This document shows, piece after piece, positions 51,354-60,420 of a DNA stretch of 64,000 nt (positions are counted from its first letter, which is position 1; each line of letters starts with the position of its first letter). Both the position numbers and the translations under genes were made by a program. The notes beneath the pieces were generated by a model, which worked only from the letters and a program-made list of their open reading frames with translations, was not told the DNA's origin and made no database searches. The stretch lies in contig JAJNPV010000050.1 of the NCBI GenBank assembly GCA_021155195.1, positions 124,001 to 188,000 of the forward strand. The letters run 5' to 3'. The stretch comes from Ohtaekwangia sp. (GTDB lineage Bacteria > Bacteroidota > Bacteroidia > Cytophagales > Cyclobacteriaceae).

Positions 51354-52217
51354 ATGAATCGTAAACAAGCATTAAAATCAATTGCAGCGAGTGCAGCTGG
51401 TGTAGTAGCTCTCCCAGAAATGGTAAAAGCAATGAACACATTGCCTGATAACTTGAAAAACAATATTAATCATTCGGTATGTCAATGGTGTTACAATTCG
51501 ATTCCTCTGGAAGATTTAGCCATTGCTGCCAAGGAAATTGGATTAAAGTCTGTTGAGTTGCTTGGACCTGATAAATGGGCAACCGTTATTAAACATGGAC
51601 TAACCTGTGCCATGGCCTACGGAACAGACACAGGATTGAATAAAGGATTTAACGATCCTTCCTTACATGAAAAATTTCTAAAAGACTACTCTGACAGCAT
51701 TCCTAAAGCAGCTGATGCGGGGCTGAAAAGTGTTATTTGTTTTAGCGGCAATGCCAATGGACTAAGCTCTGAAAAAGGATTAGAAAATTGCGCCAAAGGA
51801 TTAGAGCCTGTGGTAAAAATTGCACAGAAATATAACATCATTATGCAAATGGAATTACTCAACAGTAAAGTGGATCACAAAGATTACCAGTGTGATCACA
51901 CCGAGTGGGGAGTAAAGCTTTGCGAAAAATTAGGTTCTCCAAATTTTCAATTGTTGTACGATATCTATCACATGCAGATTATGGAAGGCGATGTGATTGC
52001 CACCATTCGCAAGTACAATAAATACATTGGCCATTATCACACAGGGGGTGTACCCGGCCGCAACGAAATTGACGAAACACAGGAACTTTATTACCCGGCC
52101 ATCATGCAAGCGATTGTTGATACTGGCTTCAAAGGTTTTGTTGCACAAGAGTTTATTCCTAAACGTCCTGATAAATTAGCATCGCTGAAGCAAGGGGTTG
52201 GGATTTGTGATGTTTAA
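51354..52217 (+). CDS. TIM-barrel sugar isomerase, hydroxypyruvate isomerase-like
   Basis: A 287-residue AP-endonuclease-2-type barrel, similar to hydroxypyruvate isomerase (Hyi). The N-terminus (MNRKQALKSIAASAAGVVALP) looks like an export signal. Metal-ligand candidates are Glu in MQMELLNSK, Asp in LLYDIYHMQ, His in GHYHTGGVPGRNEID and Glu in VAQEFIPK. Many Bacteroidota carry such exported isomerase-like proteins with unassigned substrates. It is separated from the amidohydrolase by a repeat. Confidence 0.85.
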   Translation: MNRKQALKSIAASAAGVVALPEMVKAMNTLPDNLKNNINHSVCQWCYNSIPLEDLAIAAKEIGLKSVELLGPDKWATVIKHGLTCAMAYGTDTGLNKGFNDPSLHEKFLKDYSDSIPKAADAGLKSVICFSGNANGLSSEKGLENCAKGLEPVVKIAQKYNIIMQMELLNSKVDHKDYQCDHTEWGVKLCEKLGSPNFQLLYDIYHMQIMEGDVIATIRKYNKYIGHYHTGGVPGRNEIDETQELYYPAIMQAIVDTGFKGFVAQEFIPKRPDKLASLKQGVGICDV

Positions 52218-52396
52218 CATCAAAGTCAATCCTAAAAGACCTTTAGCTTCCCATTGTTGGTAAAAACTACAAAGGAACCAAGACACAAAGCCTTCACTAA
52301 GCAAGTTTGGATTAGCGCCCTTCAATCATTTAAAAAATTAATTCAGAATATCTTCCAAATCTTACCCCAGTTTTGGCTTAACTAAATTTTTTATTT
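52218..52396. repeat. Intergenic stretch with degenerate repeat
   Basis: No gene is seen. The part at about 52268-52300 (ACAAAGGAACCAAGACACAA and onward) is a single-armed, decayed version of the CACAAAG repeat type at 51265-51339. Confidence 0.45.
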
Positions 52397-52825
52397 ATGA
52401 AAAAGTTAACCCTTGTATTGGCGATTGCATTGATCACCGGATTTGTGATGGCTCAAAAAATTCAGAGTAAAGATGTTCCTGAAGCAGTTAAAGCTGCTTT
52501 CCAAAAAGAATTCCCTGGTGTTAAGGGCACAAAATGGGATAAAGAAGAAAGTAACTTCGAAGCCAGTTTTAATAACAATAAATCAGATCAATCCGTTGTA
52601 TTTGATGCGGAGGGAAATATTCTTGAGATAGAGGTGGAAATTAAATTGAGTGAATTACCAAAAGGGGTGATGGAATATGTAACATCAACTTATCCAGGAA
52701 AGAAAATTAAAGAGGTTGCTAAAATTACGGATGCTCAAAAGACTGTAACCTACGAAGTAGAGGTAAGTGGAATGGATGTAATCTTCAACGAGCAAGGAAA
52801 ATTTATAAAAGAAATTAAAGGGTAA
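52397..52825 (+). CDS. PepSY-like exported protein
   Basis: A 142-residue periplasmic protein: a signal peptide (residues 1-19, ending VMAQ) and two PepSY-like repeats, each with a 'VPEAVKAAFQKEFPG..KGTKWDKE' or 'LPKGVMEYVTSTYPGKKIKEV' pattern. This domain is common in Bacteroidota next to transport or sensing genes; the ligand is unknown. It is 9 bases before the TonB-type outer-membrane protein gene and is probably co-translated with it. Confidence 0.85.
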   Translation: MKKLTLVLAIALITGFVMAQKIQSKDVPEAVKAAFQKEFPGVKGTKWDKEESNFEASFNNNKSDQSVVFDAEGNILEIEVEIKLSELPKGVMEYVTSTYPGKKIKEVAKITDAQKTVTYEVEVSGMDVIFNEQGKFIKEIKG

Positions 52826-52834
52826 GAATCTATC

Positions 52835-55237
52835 GTGCAATTGAAATCAAGTGTCCTCTTCATTCTCATTCCGATTTTTGCATTTTGCAATGTGGCAACC
52901 GTTACAGTATCGGGTATCATAAAAGAAAGTGCAACAAAAGCTCCGCTTGGCTATGTAAACGTGGTGTTGAAAACCGAAAAAGACAGTGTGTTTGTTACGG
53001 GCACGGTTACCAATGAAGAAGGTCGGTTTGTAATTCCAAAGATCAATCCGGGTAATTATGTGTTGGAAATCTCTTTCATTGGATATAAAACAAAAAAGCA
53101 ATCGCTTTATGTAGGCAGTCTCACCGACTATTTAGATGTAGCCACTATTGAATTAGAGGAAGCCACTGAAACACTGAATGCAGTGGTCATCACCGGTGAA
53201 CAAGAAGGTGTTTCTGCTAAAATGGATAAGAAGACGTTTGCTGTGGCTGATAACATCAGTCAAAGCGGAGGCTCGGTGCTACAAGCCATGCAAAATTTAC
53301 CAGGCGTTACTATACAAGATGGCAAAGTGCAGTTGCGCGGCAGCGATCGGGTGGCCGTGCTGATGGATGGCAAGCAAACTGCTCTTACCGGTTTCGGAAA
53401 TCAAAGCGGTCTCGATAACATCCCAGCCTCGGCTATTGAGAAAATAGAAATCATTAACAATCCCTCTGCTAAGTATGATGCCAATGGAAATGCAGGTATT
53501 ATCAACATCATTTATAAAAAGAACAAACAAGAGGGGTTTAGCGGAAAAGCGGGAATGGCGTTGGGCGCTGGTGCCTTGTGGATAAAAAAAGAAAATTTAC
53601 CAACCATCCGACCCCAATATCAAGCAACGCCTAAAATAAATCCCTCACTTGCCCTAAACTATCGCAAGAATAATATCAACGTATTTTTTCAGGGCGATTA
53701 CCTCTACACTCATACGCTTAATAAGAATGAGTTTGTTGAACGTATCTATGACGATGGAACCATTATCAATCAGCAAACAAAAAGAAACAGAGACACCAGT
53801 TTGCCCACCGTAAAAGCCGGTGTAGATTGGAATATGGACGATTATAATACGTTTACTGTGTCCGGTTTTTTTAGCAGCGAAAAAATTCTTGATCGTGGGG
53901 ATGAGCCTTTTTTTAATGAAGACTTCACCAATCGATACCGCCTCTGGCAATTTTTAGAAGACGAACTAAAAACCACGGTGATGGCTACTGCAGCTTATCA
54001 GCATAAGTTTAAGGAAGCAGGTCGTTTGTTAAATGTTGGTTTCAACTATACCTTTCATCGCGAAGACGAGAAATATTTTTTCACAAATACTTTACCGACC
54101 TATACCGGGTTCGATGCATTCAAACTTATCTCAGACGAAAGTGTTGCTGACTTAACCCTCGATTATATTCGACCGTTGCGCTACGGTCGCATAGAAAGTG
54201 GATTGAAATTCAGAATACGAACCATCCCCACCAACATGTTATTTATTCCGGGTATTAACTCACCACTGGATACCACAGCGGGTGGCTGGGCTACTTATAA
54301 AGAAACAATTCCAGCTGCCTACGGAAATTACGTATTCGAGAATAAGAAGTACGAAGCTGAAATTGGCTTGCGCGTAGAGTATGTTGGCTTGCAGTATGAG
54401 GTGAATCCTGAACACAGCACTTATAAAAGTGATGGTTATAACTACACCCAACCGTTTCCGAATATTCGGCTTGCCTATAAAATCAATCCTCAAAATAAAT
54501 TGTCTGTGTTTTTTAATCGCAGGGTGGATAGGCCGAACGAAGTGGACATCCGCATTTTTCCGAAGTATGATGATGCTGAAATTATTAAAGTAGGGAATCC
54601 TGCGCTCCGACCCCAGTTTACAAACCTTTATGAGTTGGGATACAAAACCGGGTGGAACAGTGGTTCCTTTTATTCAGCAGTTTATCATAAGGCCGCAGAA
54701 GGAACGATTACGAGAGTAGCCAGTACAGTGCCCGGAAGCAATTTAATTTACGCCATCTTTCAAAACGCTAACCGAAGTTATAATACAGGTGTTGAATTGG
54801 TCTTATCACAAGAAGTTTCAACCTGGTTATCACTAAATCTTAATGTGAATGCCTATCATAATCAAATTGATGATTTCACGGTTGAAAATAATTACCCGGA
54901 GCCACACACCTTTACAGCAGCAAAACAAGAAATCAATTCGTGGAATGCTAAACTGAATGGACTCTTTCGATTGAAAAATAATCTGGAGGCTCAATTAACG
55001 GCTATCTATTTAGCTCCTGATATTATCCCGCAAGGAAAAATTGGCACTCGCTTTTCTCTTGACGTAGGGATTAAAAAAGGGATTCAGAAAGGAAGAGGTG
55101 AATTATTTATGAATGCAACTGATTTGTTAAATACCATGGTGGTGAAGCGGGAAATTCAGGGCGATGGATTTAGGTATAATAGTACAGACTATTATGAAAC
55201 CCAGGTGATTCGAATAGGATATAGTTTAAAGTTCTAA
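52835..55237 (+). CDS. TonB-dependent receptor-like outer-membrane protein
   Basis: An 800-residue outer-membrane protein from a GTG start. After the signal peptide comes a carboxypeptidase-regulatory-like domain (about residues 22-105, VSGIIKESATKAPLGYVNVVL), a plug domain (about 120-225, GGSVLQAMQNLPGVTIQDGKV, IEKIEIINNPSAKYDANGNAG) and a large beta-barrel of the OMP_b-brl_3 type. The last residues GYSLKF end in Phe, as barrel proteins do. The cargo is unknown. The 3' end overlaps the convergent acyltransferase gene by 12 bases. Confidence 0.9.
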   Translation: MQLKSSVLFILIPIFAFCNVATVTVSGIIKESATKAPLGYVNVVLKTEKDSVFVTGTVTNEEGRFVIPKINPGNYVLEISFIGYKTKKQSLYVGSLTDYLDVATIELEEATETLNAVVITGEQEGVSAKMDKKTFAVADNISQSGGSVLQAMQNLPGVTIQDGKVQLRGSDRVAVLMDGKQTALTGFGNQSGLDNIPASAIEKIEIINNPSAKYDANGNAGIINIIYKKNKQEGFSGKAGMALGAGALWIKKENLPTIRPQYQATPKINPSLALNYRKNNINVFFQGDYLYTHTLNKNEFVERIYDDGTIINQQTKRNRDTSLPTVKAGVDWNMDDYNTFTVSGFFSSEKILDRGDEPFFNEDFTNRYRLWQFLEDELKTTVMATAAYQHKFKEAGRLLNVGFNYTFHREDEKYFFTNTLPTYTGFDAFKLISDESVADLTLDYIRPLRYGRIESGLKFRIRTIPTNMLFIPGINSPLDTTAGGWATYKETIPAAYGNYVFENKKYEAEIGLRVEYVGLQYEVNPEHSTYKSDGYNYTQPFPNIRLAYKINPQNKLSVFFNRRVDRPNEVDIRIFPKYDDAEIIKVGNPALRPQFTNLYELGYKTGWNSGSFYSAVYHKAAEGTITRVASTVPGSNLIYAIFQNANRSYNTGVELVLSQEVSTWLSLNLNVNAYHNQIDDFTVENNYPEPHTFTAAKQEINSWNAKLNGLFRLKNNLEAQLTAIYLAPDIIPQGKIGTRFSLDVGIKKGIQKGRGELFMNATDLLNTMVVKREIQGDGFRYNSTDYYETQVIRIGYSLKF

Positions 55238-56149
55238 GGGGATTATTTTTTCTGCCTGTTGTTCCACCGGCCGTGGAAGTTTCCATCGCTTATGACTCCA
55301 CAACCAAAATTGTGGCGAGGCGATAATGTCCTGTTCAAGAAGATAATTTATTTTTTCAGTTATTTCTCCATAGCTCGTAGTTACGGGAGTCTCGATGGCA
55401 TCTGTAAATTCAAATGTATAATATCCTCTCTTTACTTTATTGATGCGCCCGGAAAGAACGGGGTAGTTATATTCCTTTGCATACTTTTCAGCTCCAAAAA
55501 TCATGGCCGTATCCTGATTCAAAAAATTTGCCCAATAGCAGTTTTTATGATTTCCTGGAAATTGATCAACGCCAAAAATGATTACTCGTAAGTCATCTTT
55601 TTTCTCAAACTCATCCTTGGTAACTTTTGTCGAAATCATTTTAAGTCCATACCTACTTCGAGTATCTCGCATTCGTTTATCAAAAAAGGCATTGCTAAGT
55701 GGTTTATAAATCGCCACCGCTTTGTGTTTAAGAGGTGCATCAATTGCTACGGCAAAAAGTTCCCAGTTGTTATAATGACCACCCGCCAGAATCACACTTT
55801 TCCCCTGATCATAAAACCGATTAATGAATTCCGGATTCAGAATTTTCATCCGCTTAAGAACTTCCTTTTCGGAAATGGTAAATACTTTGATGCTCTCTAC
55901 AATGAGATCGCATAAGTGACAATAGAATTTCTTTTCTATTTGAAGATGTTCTTCCGTTGTCTTTTCGGGAAAAGAGTTAATGATGTTTTTGATAACTACC
56001 TGCTTCCGATATCCGATCATTTTATAGATCACTACATAGAGCCCGTCTGATAAAAAATATAAAACCGGGTAAGGCAAATACGAAACAGGAATCAGGAATC
56101 CATAATAGAAGAGGGAATTCAAAAGTCTCATAGGCAGGTTATGAGACAA
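55226..56149 (-). CDS. Lipid A biosynthesis acyltransferase-like (LpxL/HtrB)
   Basis: A 307-residue membrane-associated acyltransferase with an N-terminal hydrophobic helix and the HX4E catalytic motif HYNNWE. The region FGVDQFPGNHKNCYWANFLNQDTAMIFGAEKYA is typical of the LpxL/LpxM family that adds secondary acyl chains to lipid A or related lipids. Some Bacteroidota homologues acylate other lipids such as ornithine or sulfonolipids, so the substrate is not certain. Confidence 0.9.
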   Translation of the reverse strand: MSHNLPMRLLNSLFYYGFLIPVSYLPYPVLYFLSDGLYVVIYKMIGYRKQVVIKNIINSFPEKTTEEHLQIEKKFYCHLCDLIVESIKVFTISEKEVLKRMKILNPEFINRFYDQGKSVILAGGHYNNWELFAVAIDAPLKHKAVAIYKPLSNAFFDKRMRDTRSRYGLKMISTKVTKDEFEKKDDLRVIIFGVDQFPGNHKNCYWANFLNQDTAMIFGAEKYAKEYNYPVLSGRINKVKRGYYTFEFTDAIETPVTTSYGEITEKINYLLEQDIIASPQFWLWSHKRWKLPRPVEQQAEKIIPLEL

Positions 56150-56190
56150 AGGTGCTAAAATTTAATTACGTCACCAGCGCAATCGCACGA

Positions 56191-57054
56191 TTACTTAATC
56201 AGTCGTACACGCGCGTCATCGGCACGAATGTTTACTTTGGCGTTTCCATTAGCCAAGGCAAGGCGTGTGCGGCTCTCTGTCTTTTCAACGGTATTAAAAT
56301 CACCCTGAACAATCACGCGCGCATCGTCATGGCGAATATCAAAGCGCCCCCCACCGCCCAATACTTTTATCGAAACCAATCCATCTTGTGCTTCAATATC
56401 ATACACTCCATCATCGGCCATAGATGTTTCAACCACAAAATCACCATCATCCATACGTGCCATTATTCTATTAAAGCTTGCATTCTTAATTTCCACATCG
56501 CCATCATCGGCATCCACATCCAATGTGCCTTTGCCTGTGTCCATACGCAGGTCTCCGTCATCCAACTTCACTCTGAAATTATTTCCTAAGCATGAGGTCA
56601 GTTCTACATCCGCATCATCTAAATCCAATTCAATAGATCCGTTTACCGACTTTATAAAATAGTCACCATCGTCACCGTCTACTTCAAGACTTACACCCTG
56701 AGGTACCTCCAGGGTGATTGTATATTTTTCATGATAATAGCCAATCATGCCCATCGATGTTCCCCGAGACTGTTCTTTGATTGATAGGTTCCCGTTTTGT
56801 TCCGTTACATCCACTCTAAATTCGCGGTCACCAAAAGTTACTCCTTTCGAAATAATCTCCCGATCAATTTTTATATGCGCTGTTTGGCGATCAGAACCTG
56901 TGATAAAAACTTTGGCATCTGAAGAATTCAAATAGATCGCGCCCGTTGCACTCATCTTGTACTCTTTGTCCAAATGGAAATCGCCAATTTTAGTGGATTG
57001 AGCCGATAGAGTAAAAGAAAACAAGAGTATCGCGAACGAGGCAAGGGTTTTCAT
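56191..57054 (-). CDS. Exported Asp-ladder repeat protein (DUF4097-like)
   Basis: A 287-residue protein from the ATG at 57054 (MKTLASFAILLFSFTLSAQ signal). An earlier in-frame ATG at 57117 adds 21 unlikely residues. The body is a beta-strand ladder of the DUF4097/adhesin type. DDGD, DDAD, DDGD, DDGD, DDGD and later DDA motifs recur every 18-19 residues, which fits one turn of a beta-solenoid per repeat. The stacked Asp pairs could bind calcium; that is inference. Function is unknown. It lies just after the purine nucleoside phosphorylase gene. Confidence 0.8.
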   Translation of the reverse strand: MKTLASFAILLFSFTLSAQSTKIGDFHLDKEYKMSATGAIYLNSSDAKVFITGSDRQTAHIKIDREIISKGVTFGDREFRVDVTEQNGNLSIKEQSRGTSMGMIGYYHEKYTITLEVPQGVSLEVDGDDGDYFIKSVNGSIELDLDDADVELTSCLGNNFRVKLDDGDLRMDTGKGTLDVDADDGDVEIKNASFNRIMARMDDGDFVVETSMADDGVYDIEAQDGLVSIKVLGGGGRFDIRHDDARVIVQGDFNTVEKTESRTRLALANGNAKVNIRADDARVRLIK

Positions 57055-57128
57055 AATGTGCGGGTTTGACAATAAGACGCACGTAACCTCTTGAAGGTTG
57101 CATAACCCAGTAAGCAATGATTAACTGA

Positions 57129-57944
57129 TTAAAGTTTCGAAATCAACTCAACATAGAGTTCAGTGAGTTTTCCCTCTGCTTTTCCGGCAATGGCAATGAT
57201 TTCGCTGATGACTGCGGGTTTCAAATTATCCGGATCGCAATCATCGGTAAGTACTGAAATTGCACAACAAGGAAGGCTCATATGATTCGCCACTAATACT
57301 TCCGGAACGGTGCTCATTCCCACTGCATCGGCACCAATCTGATGAAGGAATCGATACTCAGCGCGGGTTTCAAGATTTGGCCCCATCACCGCCACATACA
57401 CTCCTTTATGCAATTTTATTTTTTTGTCCTTCGCGATTTTTATCAACTTGTCATTCAATTTTTTTGAATAGGGCTGGCTCATATCCGGAAAGCGTGGACC
57501 GAGTACTTCAAAATTTTCGCCACGCAACGGATTATCAGGTTGCAGATTAATATGATCATCAATCAACATTAAGTCGCCTTTCTTCCATTTCATGTTCATG
57601 TTGCCAGCAGCATTGGAGATCAGCAATTGTTTTACCCCCAACATTTTCATTACGCGCACGGGCAATGTGATCTGTTGCATGGTGTACCCTTCGTAGTAAT
57701 GAAATCGACCTTGCATGGCCAACACTTTCTTTCCCTTCACTTCTCCATAAATCAATTTGCCCTTGTGAAATTCGACCGTAGATACTGGAAAGTATGGAAT
57801 GAAATTATAGTTGATGATAATGGGGTTCTTGATTTTTTCAACAAACCGATTTCCTAATCCCGTGCCCAGGATTACGCCCACTTCAGGAGCTAATACTCCA
57901 TGCTTCTTTAAATATTCGGTTGCTTCTTTTATTTCGTGAATCAT
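57129..57944 (-). CDS. Purine nucleoside phosphorylase, adenine-type binding residue
   Basis: A 271-residue trimeric-type phosphorylase (PNP/MTAP family). The phosphate site GVILGTGLGN, the loop AMQGRFHYYEGY (His82) and the purine-site segment GPNLETRAEYRF (Glu192) are present. The position of human PNP Asn243 is Asp234 here (SVLTDDCDPD), as in methylthioadenosine phosphorylase, so 6-aminopurine nucleosides are a likely substrate. It is on the same strand as, and two genes after, arsS, and may cleave the adenine from the ArsS product. General purine salvage is the alternative. Confidence 0.9.
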   Translation of the reverse strand: MIHEIKEATEYLKKHGVLAPEVGVILGTGLGNRFVEKIKNPIIINYNFIPYFPVSTVEFHKGKLIYGEVKGKKVLAMQGRFHYYEGYTMQQITLPVRVMKMLGVKQLLISNAAGNMNMKWKKGDLMLIDDHINLQPDNPLRGENFEVLGPRFPDMSQPYSKKLNDKLIKIAKDKKIKLHKGVYVAVMGPNLETRAEYRFLHQIGADAVGMSTVPEVLVANHMSLPCCAISVLTDDCDPDNLKPAVISEIIAIAGKAEGKLTELYVELISKL

Positions 57945-57959
57945 AAGCTAATTTAAAGT

Positions 57960-58050
57960 GAATTTGTCACCGACAAGGCACAAGGGCGCAAAGTAAATGT
58001 AGTTAACTACGAATAAATCGATACAAGAAAATCCTCTGTGTATTCGTGAC
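57960..58050. repeat. Intergenic repeat-like stretch
   Basis: GTCACCGACAAGGCACAAGG near 57966-57985 and the ATTCGTGACC arm near 58042-58051 resemble decayed arms of the CACGAAGGCACAAAG repeat type. No gene is seen. Confidence 0.4.
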
Positions 58051-58051
58051 C

Positions 58052-58813
58052 TTACTTATAAAAATCCTTTTTCTGCGTTGTGGCTACTTCAATAAAAAAC
58101 TGGGCTACTTTTTCTGTCACTACTTTGAAAAACCTTTCTCCCTTTTCGGCACTTGCCTGGCGTGGATCACCCACGCCTGTGTCCGCTGTAACCTGGGTCC
58201 ATTTGCGCTCGGCCCAAGCCCAGCCTTCCTGTATTGCTTTGAATTGAAACTTCTTTGCTTTGCCATCCCCTGCTTCCGTAAGCGGACGCACTAACTCAGG
58301 ACGCAAGTATAAAATCAAACTCGTTTCCATTTCACCTGCATGATCGTCTTTGTTTACAAAGAATTCCTTTTGATCGGTTGATTTAAACCAATCGCATGAG
58401 CACAAAAACATGTTTGGAAATTTCAATCCCAACTCGCGAATCATCGTTTTAAAATCATTGCCACCATGACTATTCAAAATGATCAACTTATAGATTCCCT
58501 GGCTATTTAACACTTCAATTACATCGCGCAGCACGGCCAGTTGCGTGGAAGGATTCATATTGATATCCAACGTAACATCATACTGTCCTGTGTTTACTCC
58601 AAACGGAATCGCGGGCAACACTATTACTTTTGCTTTTTTATCCCACGCCAACCTTGCTGCTTCAGCCGCAATTTCTTCCGACTCAATAATGTCAGTTCCA
58701 TAAGGCAAGTGATAATTATGTGCTTCACAGGCCCCCCAGGGAAGCACGGCTACATCAAAAGAAGACTCTTTAATTGTCTTCCAATTATTTTCGGCAAGAA
58801 TGAATGGACGCAT
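58052..58813 (-). CDS. Creatininase-family amidohydrolase
   Basis: A 253-residue metalloenzyme of the creatininase/FAPy-deformylase/MftE family. Metal-ligand candidates are Glu30, His32 and Asp41 (WGACEAHNYHLPYGTD), His116 (LNSHGGND) and Glu161 (DDHAGEMETS). Members open cyclic amides or process peptides and formamides. It sits between arsS and the nucleoside phosphorylase, all on the minus strand with short gaps (51 and 107 bases), so it may belong to the same pathway. Its substrate is unknown. Confidence 0.88.
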   Translation of the reverse strand: MRPFILAENNWKTIKESSFDVAVLPWGACEAHNYHLPYGTDIIESEEIAAEAARLAWDKKAKVIVLPAIPFGVNTGQYDVTLDINMNPSTQLAVLRDVIEVLNSQGIYKLIILNSHGGNDFKTMIRELGLKFPNMFLCSCDWFKSTDQKEFFVNKDDHAGEMETSLILYLRPELVRPLTEAGDGKAKKFQFKAIQEGWAWAERKWTQVTADTGVGDPRQASAEKGERFFKVVTEKVAQFFIEVATTQKKDFYK

Positions 58814-58864
58814 GATGCAATTTATAACTTGAAAATTTACTTTCGAATGTAAATTCAGTATTTC

Positions 58865-59920
58865 TTAGGCGGTAGCACCCTGGCAACTTGATCCGGCCCC
58901 AGCCGTACAAGCAAAGCAATGTTGACTGATAATCACTTCGCGCTCTTCTAATTTTCTAAGGTCGAATTCGCTAATGTGCTGTCCTGCTTTATCTTTTAAT
59001 TTTAATCCCAGCATTTGATTAAAATCACAATCGTACATAAATCCCTGCCAATCAATTGAAATTGTATTGCGGCACATTACACCTTCTACCGCAGCAGGAT
59101 TAAATGCATTGATAAGCTTTTCCATATAGTCTTCGTAGTTTCCTGATTCAATTAAAAAATCCAGGAACCGACTAATTGGAATATTGGTGATGGTAAGCAG
59201 GCTATTAAAATCTACATCAAAATGTTCTTTGAGTTCTTTTTTAAAATCTCGCTCCAGTTGTTTTTGATCACCCGGAAGAAAGGCACCTATTGGGTTATAC
59301 ACCAAATCCAAAATCAAATTTGAATCCGGCTTTCCATATCCAACTTTGTTCAACATTTGCAATCCGGCAATAGAATCTTTAAAAACTCCATCCCCGCGCT
59401 GGCGGTCTGTTTTGCCAGCATTATAAAATGGAAGTGAAGAACAAATCCGAACGTTATTATCTCTGAAAAATTCCGGCAGATCGTTATACTTTGGATTGGC
59501 TTTAATGATGGTAAGATTGGAACGAACAATAATCTCTTCAACTCCGCCTTGATGCGCTTCACTTACAAACCAGCGAAAGTCCGGATTCATTTCAGGCGCA
59601 CCACCTGTAATATCAAGTGTTTTGATTTTACTTTTTTTAAGAACATCCAAACATTGCTGCATGGTTTCGCGGGTCATAATTTCTTTGCGGTCGGGCCCGG
59701 CATCTACATGGCAATGTTTGCAAACCTGATTACACATGTAGCCAATGTTGACCTGAAAGATCTCAAGTTTTGAAGGCCTTAAAGGAAAATGACCGATGGG
59801 CTCAATCTTCTTTTTAAATGTAGGCAGATTCCCATCCGCGAACAGACCATTCTCAAGAATCTCAACCTGACGTTGCTGATTGGCTAATTGATGATGGCGT
59901 GCATGTAGGGATTTAATCAT
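58865..59920 (-). CDS. arsS: Arsenosugar biosynthesis radical SAM protein ArsS
   Basis: A 351-residue radical SAM enzyme. The cluster motif is CNQVCKHC (Cys63, Cys67, Cys70) after NIGYMC. The C-terminal Cys-rich region is CFACTAGAGSSCQG (Cys335, Cys338, Cys346), the hallmark of the ArsS family, some members of which are selenoproteins in this region; Cys is used here. ArsS joins the deoxyadenosyl group to dimethylarsenite, giving the 5'-deoxy-5'-dimethylarsinoyl-adenosine precursor of arsenosugars. The partner peroxidase-like gene lies directly upstream. No arsM was found in the window. Confidence 0.92.
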   Translation of the reverse strand: MIKSLHARHHQLANQQRQVEILENGLFADGNLPTFKKKIEPIGHFPLRPSKLEIFQVNIGYMCNQVCKHCHVDAGPDRKEIMTRETMQQCLDVLKKSKIKTLDITGGAPEMNPDFRWFVSEAHQGGVEEIIVRSNLTIIKANPKYNDLPEFFRDNNVRICSSLPFYNAGKTDRQRGDGVFKDSIAGLQMLNKVGYGKPDSNLILDLVYNPIGAFLPGDQKQLERDFKKELKEHFDVDFNSLLTITNIPISRFLDFLIESGNYEDYMEKLINAFNPAAVEGVMCRNTISIDWQGFMYDCDFNQMLGLKLKDKAGQHISEFDLRKLEEREVIISQHCFACTAGAGSSCQGATA

Positions 59921-59922
59921 AA

Positions 59923-59975
59923 CCTGATACTAGATGCTGGATACTGGGTACTGGATTTCAAGAATCAAGTATCCA
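59923..59975. repeat. Repeat of the GGATACT type
   Basis: GATACTAGATGCTGGATACT followed by GGTACTGG, then ATCAAGTATCCA (59964-59975). TGGATACT (59938-59945) and AGTATCCA (59968-59975) pair. The 12 bases ATCAAGTATCCA also occur exactly in the repeat at the uvrC end (16350-16361). It fills the gap between arsS and its upstream partner gene. Confidence 0.7.
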
Positions 59976-59978
59976 ATT

Positions 59979-60323
59979 TTACATAGAAAGTTTCTTCGCT
60001 TTGTTCATCATCATTACTCCGTGCACTAAGGATGCCCCACCCCGAATAGCAGCAGCTACATGGATGGCTTCCATCATTCCTTTTTCAGTAGCACCTTTTT
60101 CAAGGGAATCTTGAGTATATGCATCAATGCAGTAAGGACATTGAACAGTGTGGGCAACTGCCAAAGCAATTAATGATTTCTCACGAGCGGTAAGGTCTCC
60201 TTCTTTAAAAACATCACCATAATAGTCAAAAAATTTAGCGGCCAGATTGCTCTCCCACTCACTAATACTACCAAACTTTTTAAGATCGGCTGGATTGTAA
60301 TATGTATGCTCCATAGTCATCAA
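59979..60323 (-). CDS. Arsenosugar-associated peroxidase-like protein (AhpD fold)
   Basis: A 114-residue carboxymuconolactone decarboxylase/AhpD-like protein. The redox motif is CPYC (Cys62, Cys65 from the first ATG) in AHTVQCPYCIDAYTQ, with the family His in EAIHVAAAIRGGASLVHG. Its close partnership with ArsS-type radical SAM proteins is known, and the two genes are adjacent here (58 bases apart). An ATG at 60314 (MEHTYYNP) is also a plausible start. It may supply reducing equivalents or remove peroxide; its exact role is not known. Confidence 0.88.
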   Translation of the reverse strand: MMTMEHTYYNPADLKKFGSISEWESNLAAKFFDYYGDVFKEGDLTAREKSLIALAVAHTVQCPYCIDAYTQDSLEKGATEKGMMEAIHVAAAIRGGASLVHGVMMMNKAKKLSM

Positions 60324-60420
60324 TTGATTTTTGGGTTCAATGTAAATAAATATAAATAGGTCATTTTTTAGTCAAGCGACAAACAGAATCATATCTACGA
60401 ATTATCAATGCCAATCGGTT

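Noticed and set aside
58865..59920. Selenocysteine codon in arsS
   Set aside because: The C-terminal motif is read through as Cys346 with no in-frame TGA, so this copy is a Cys form.
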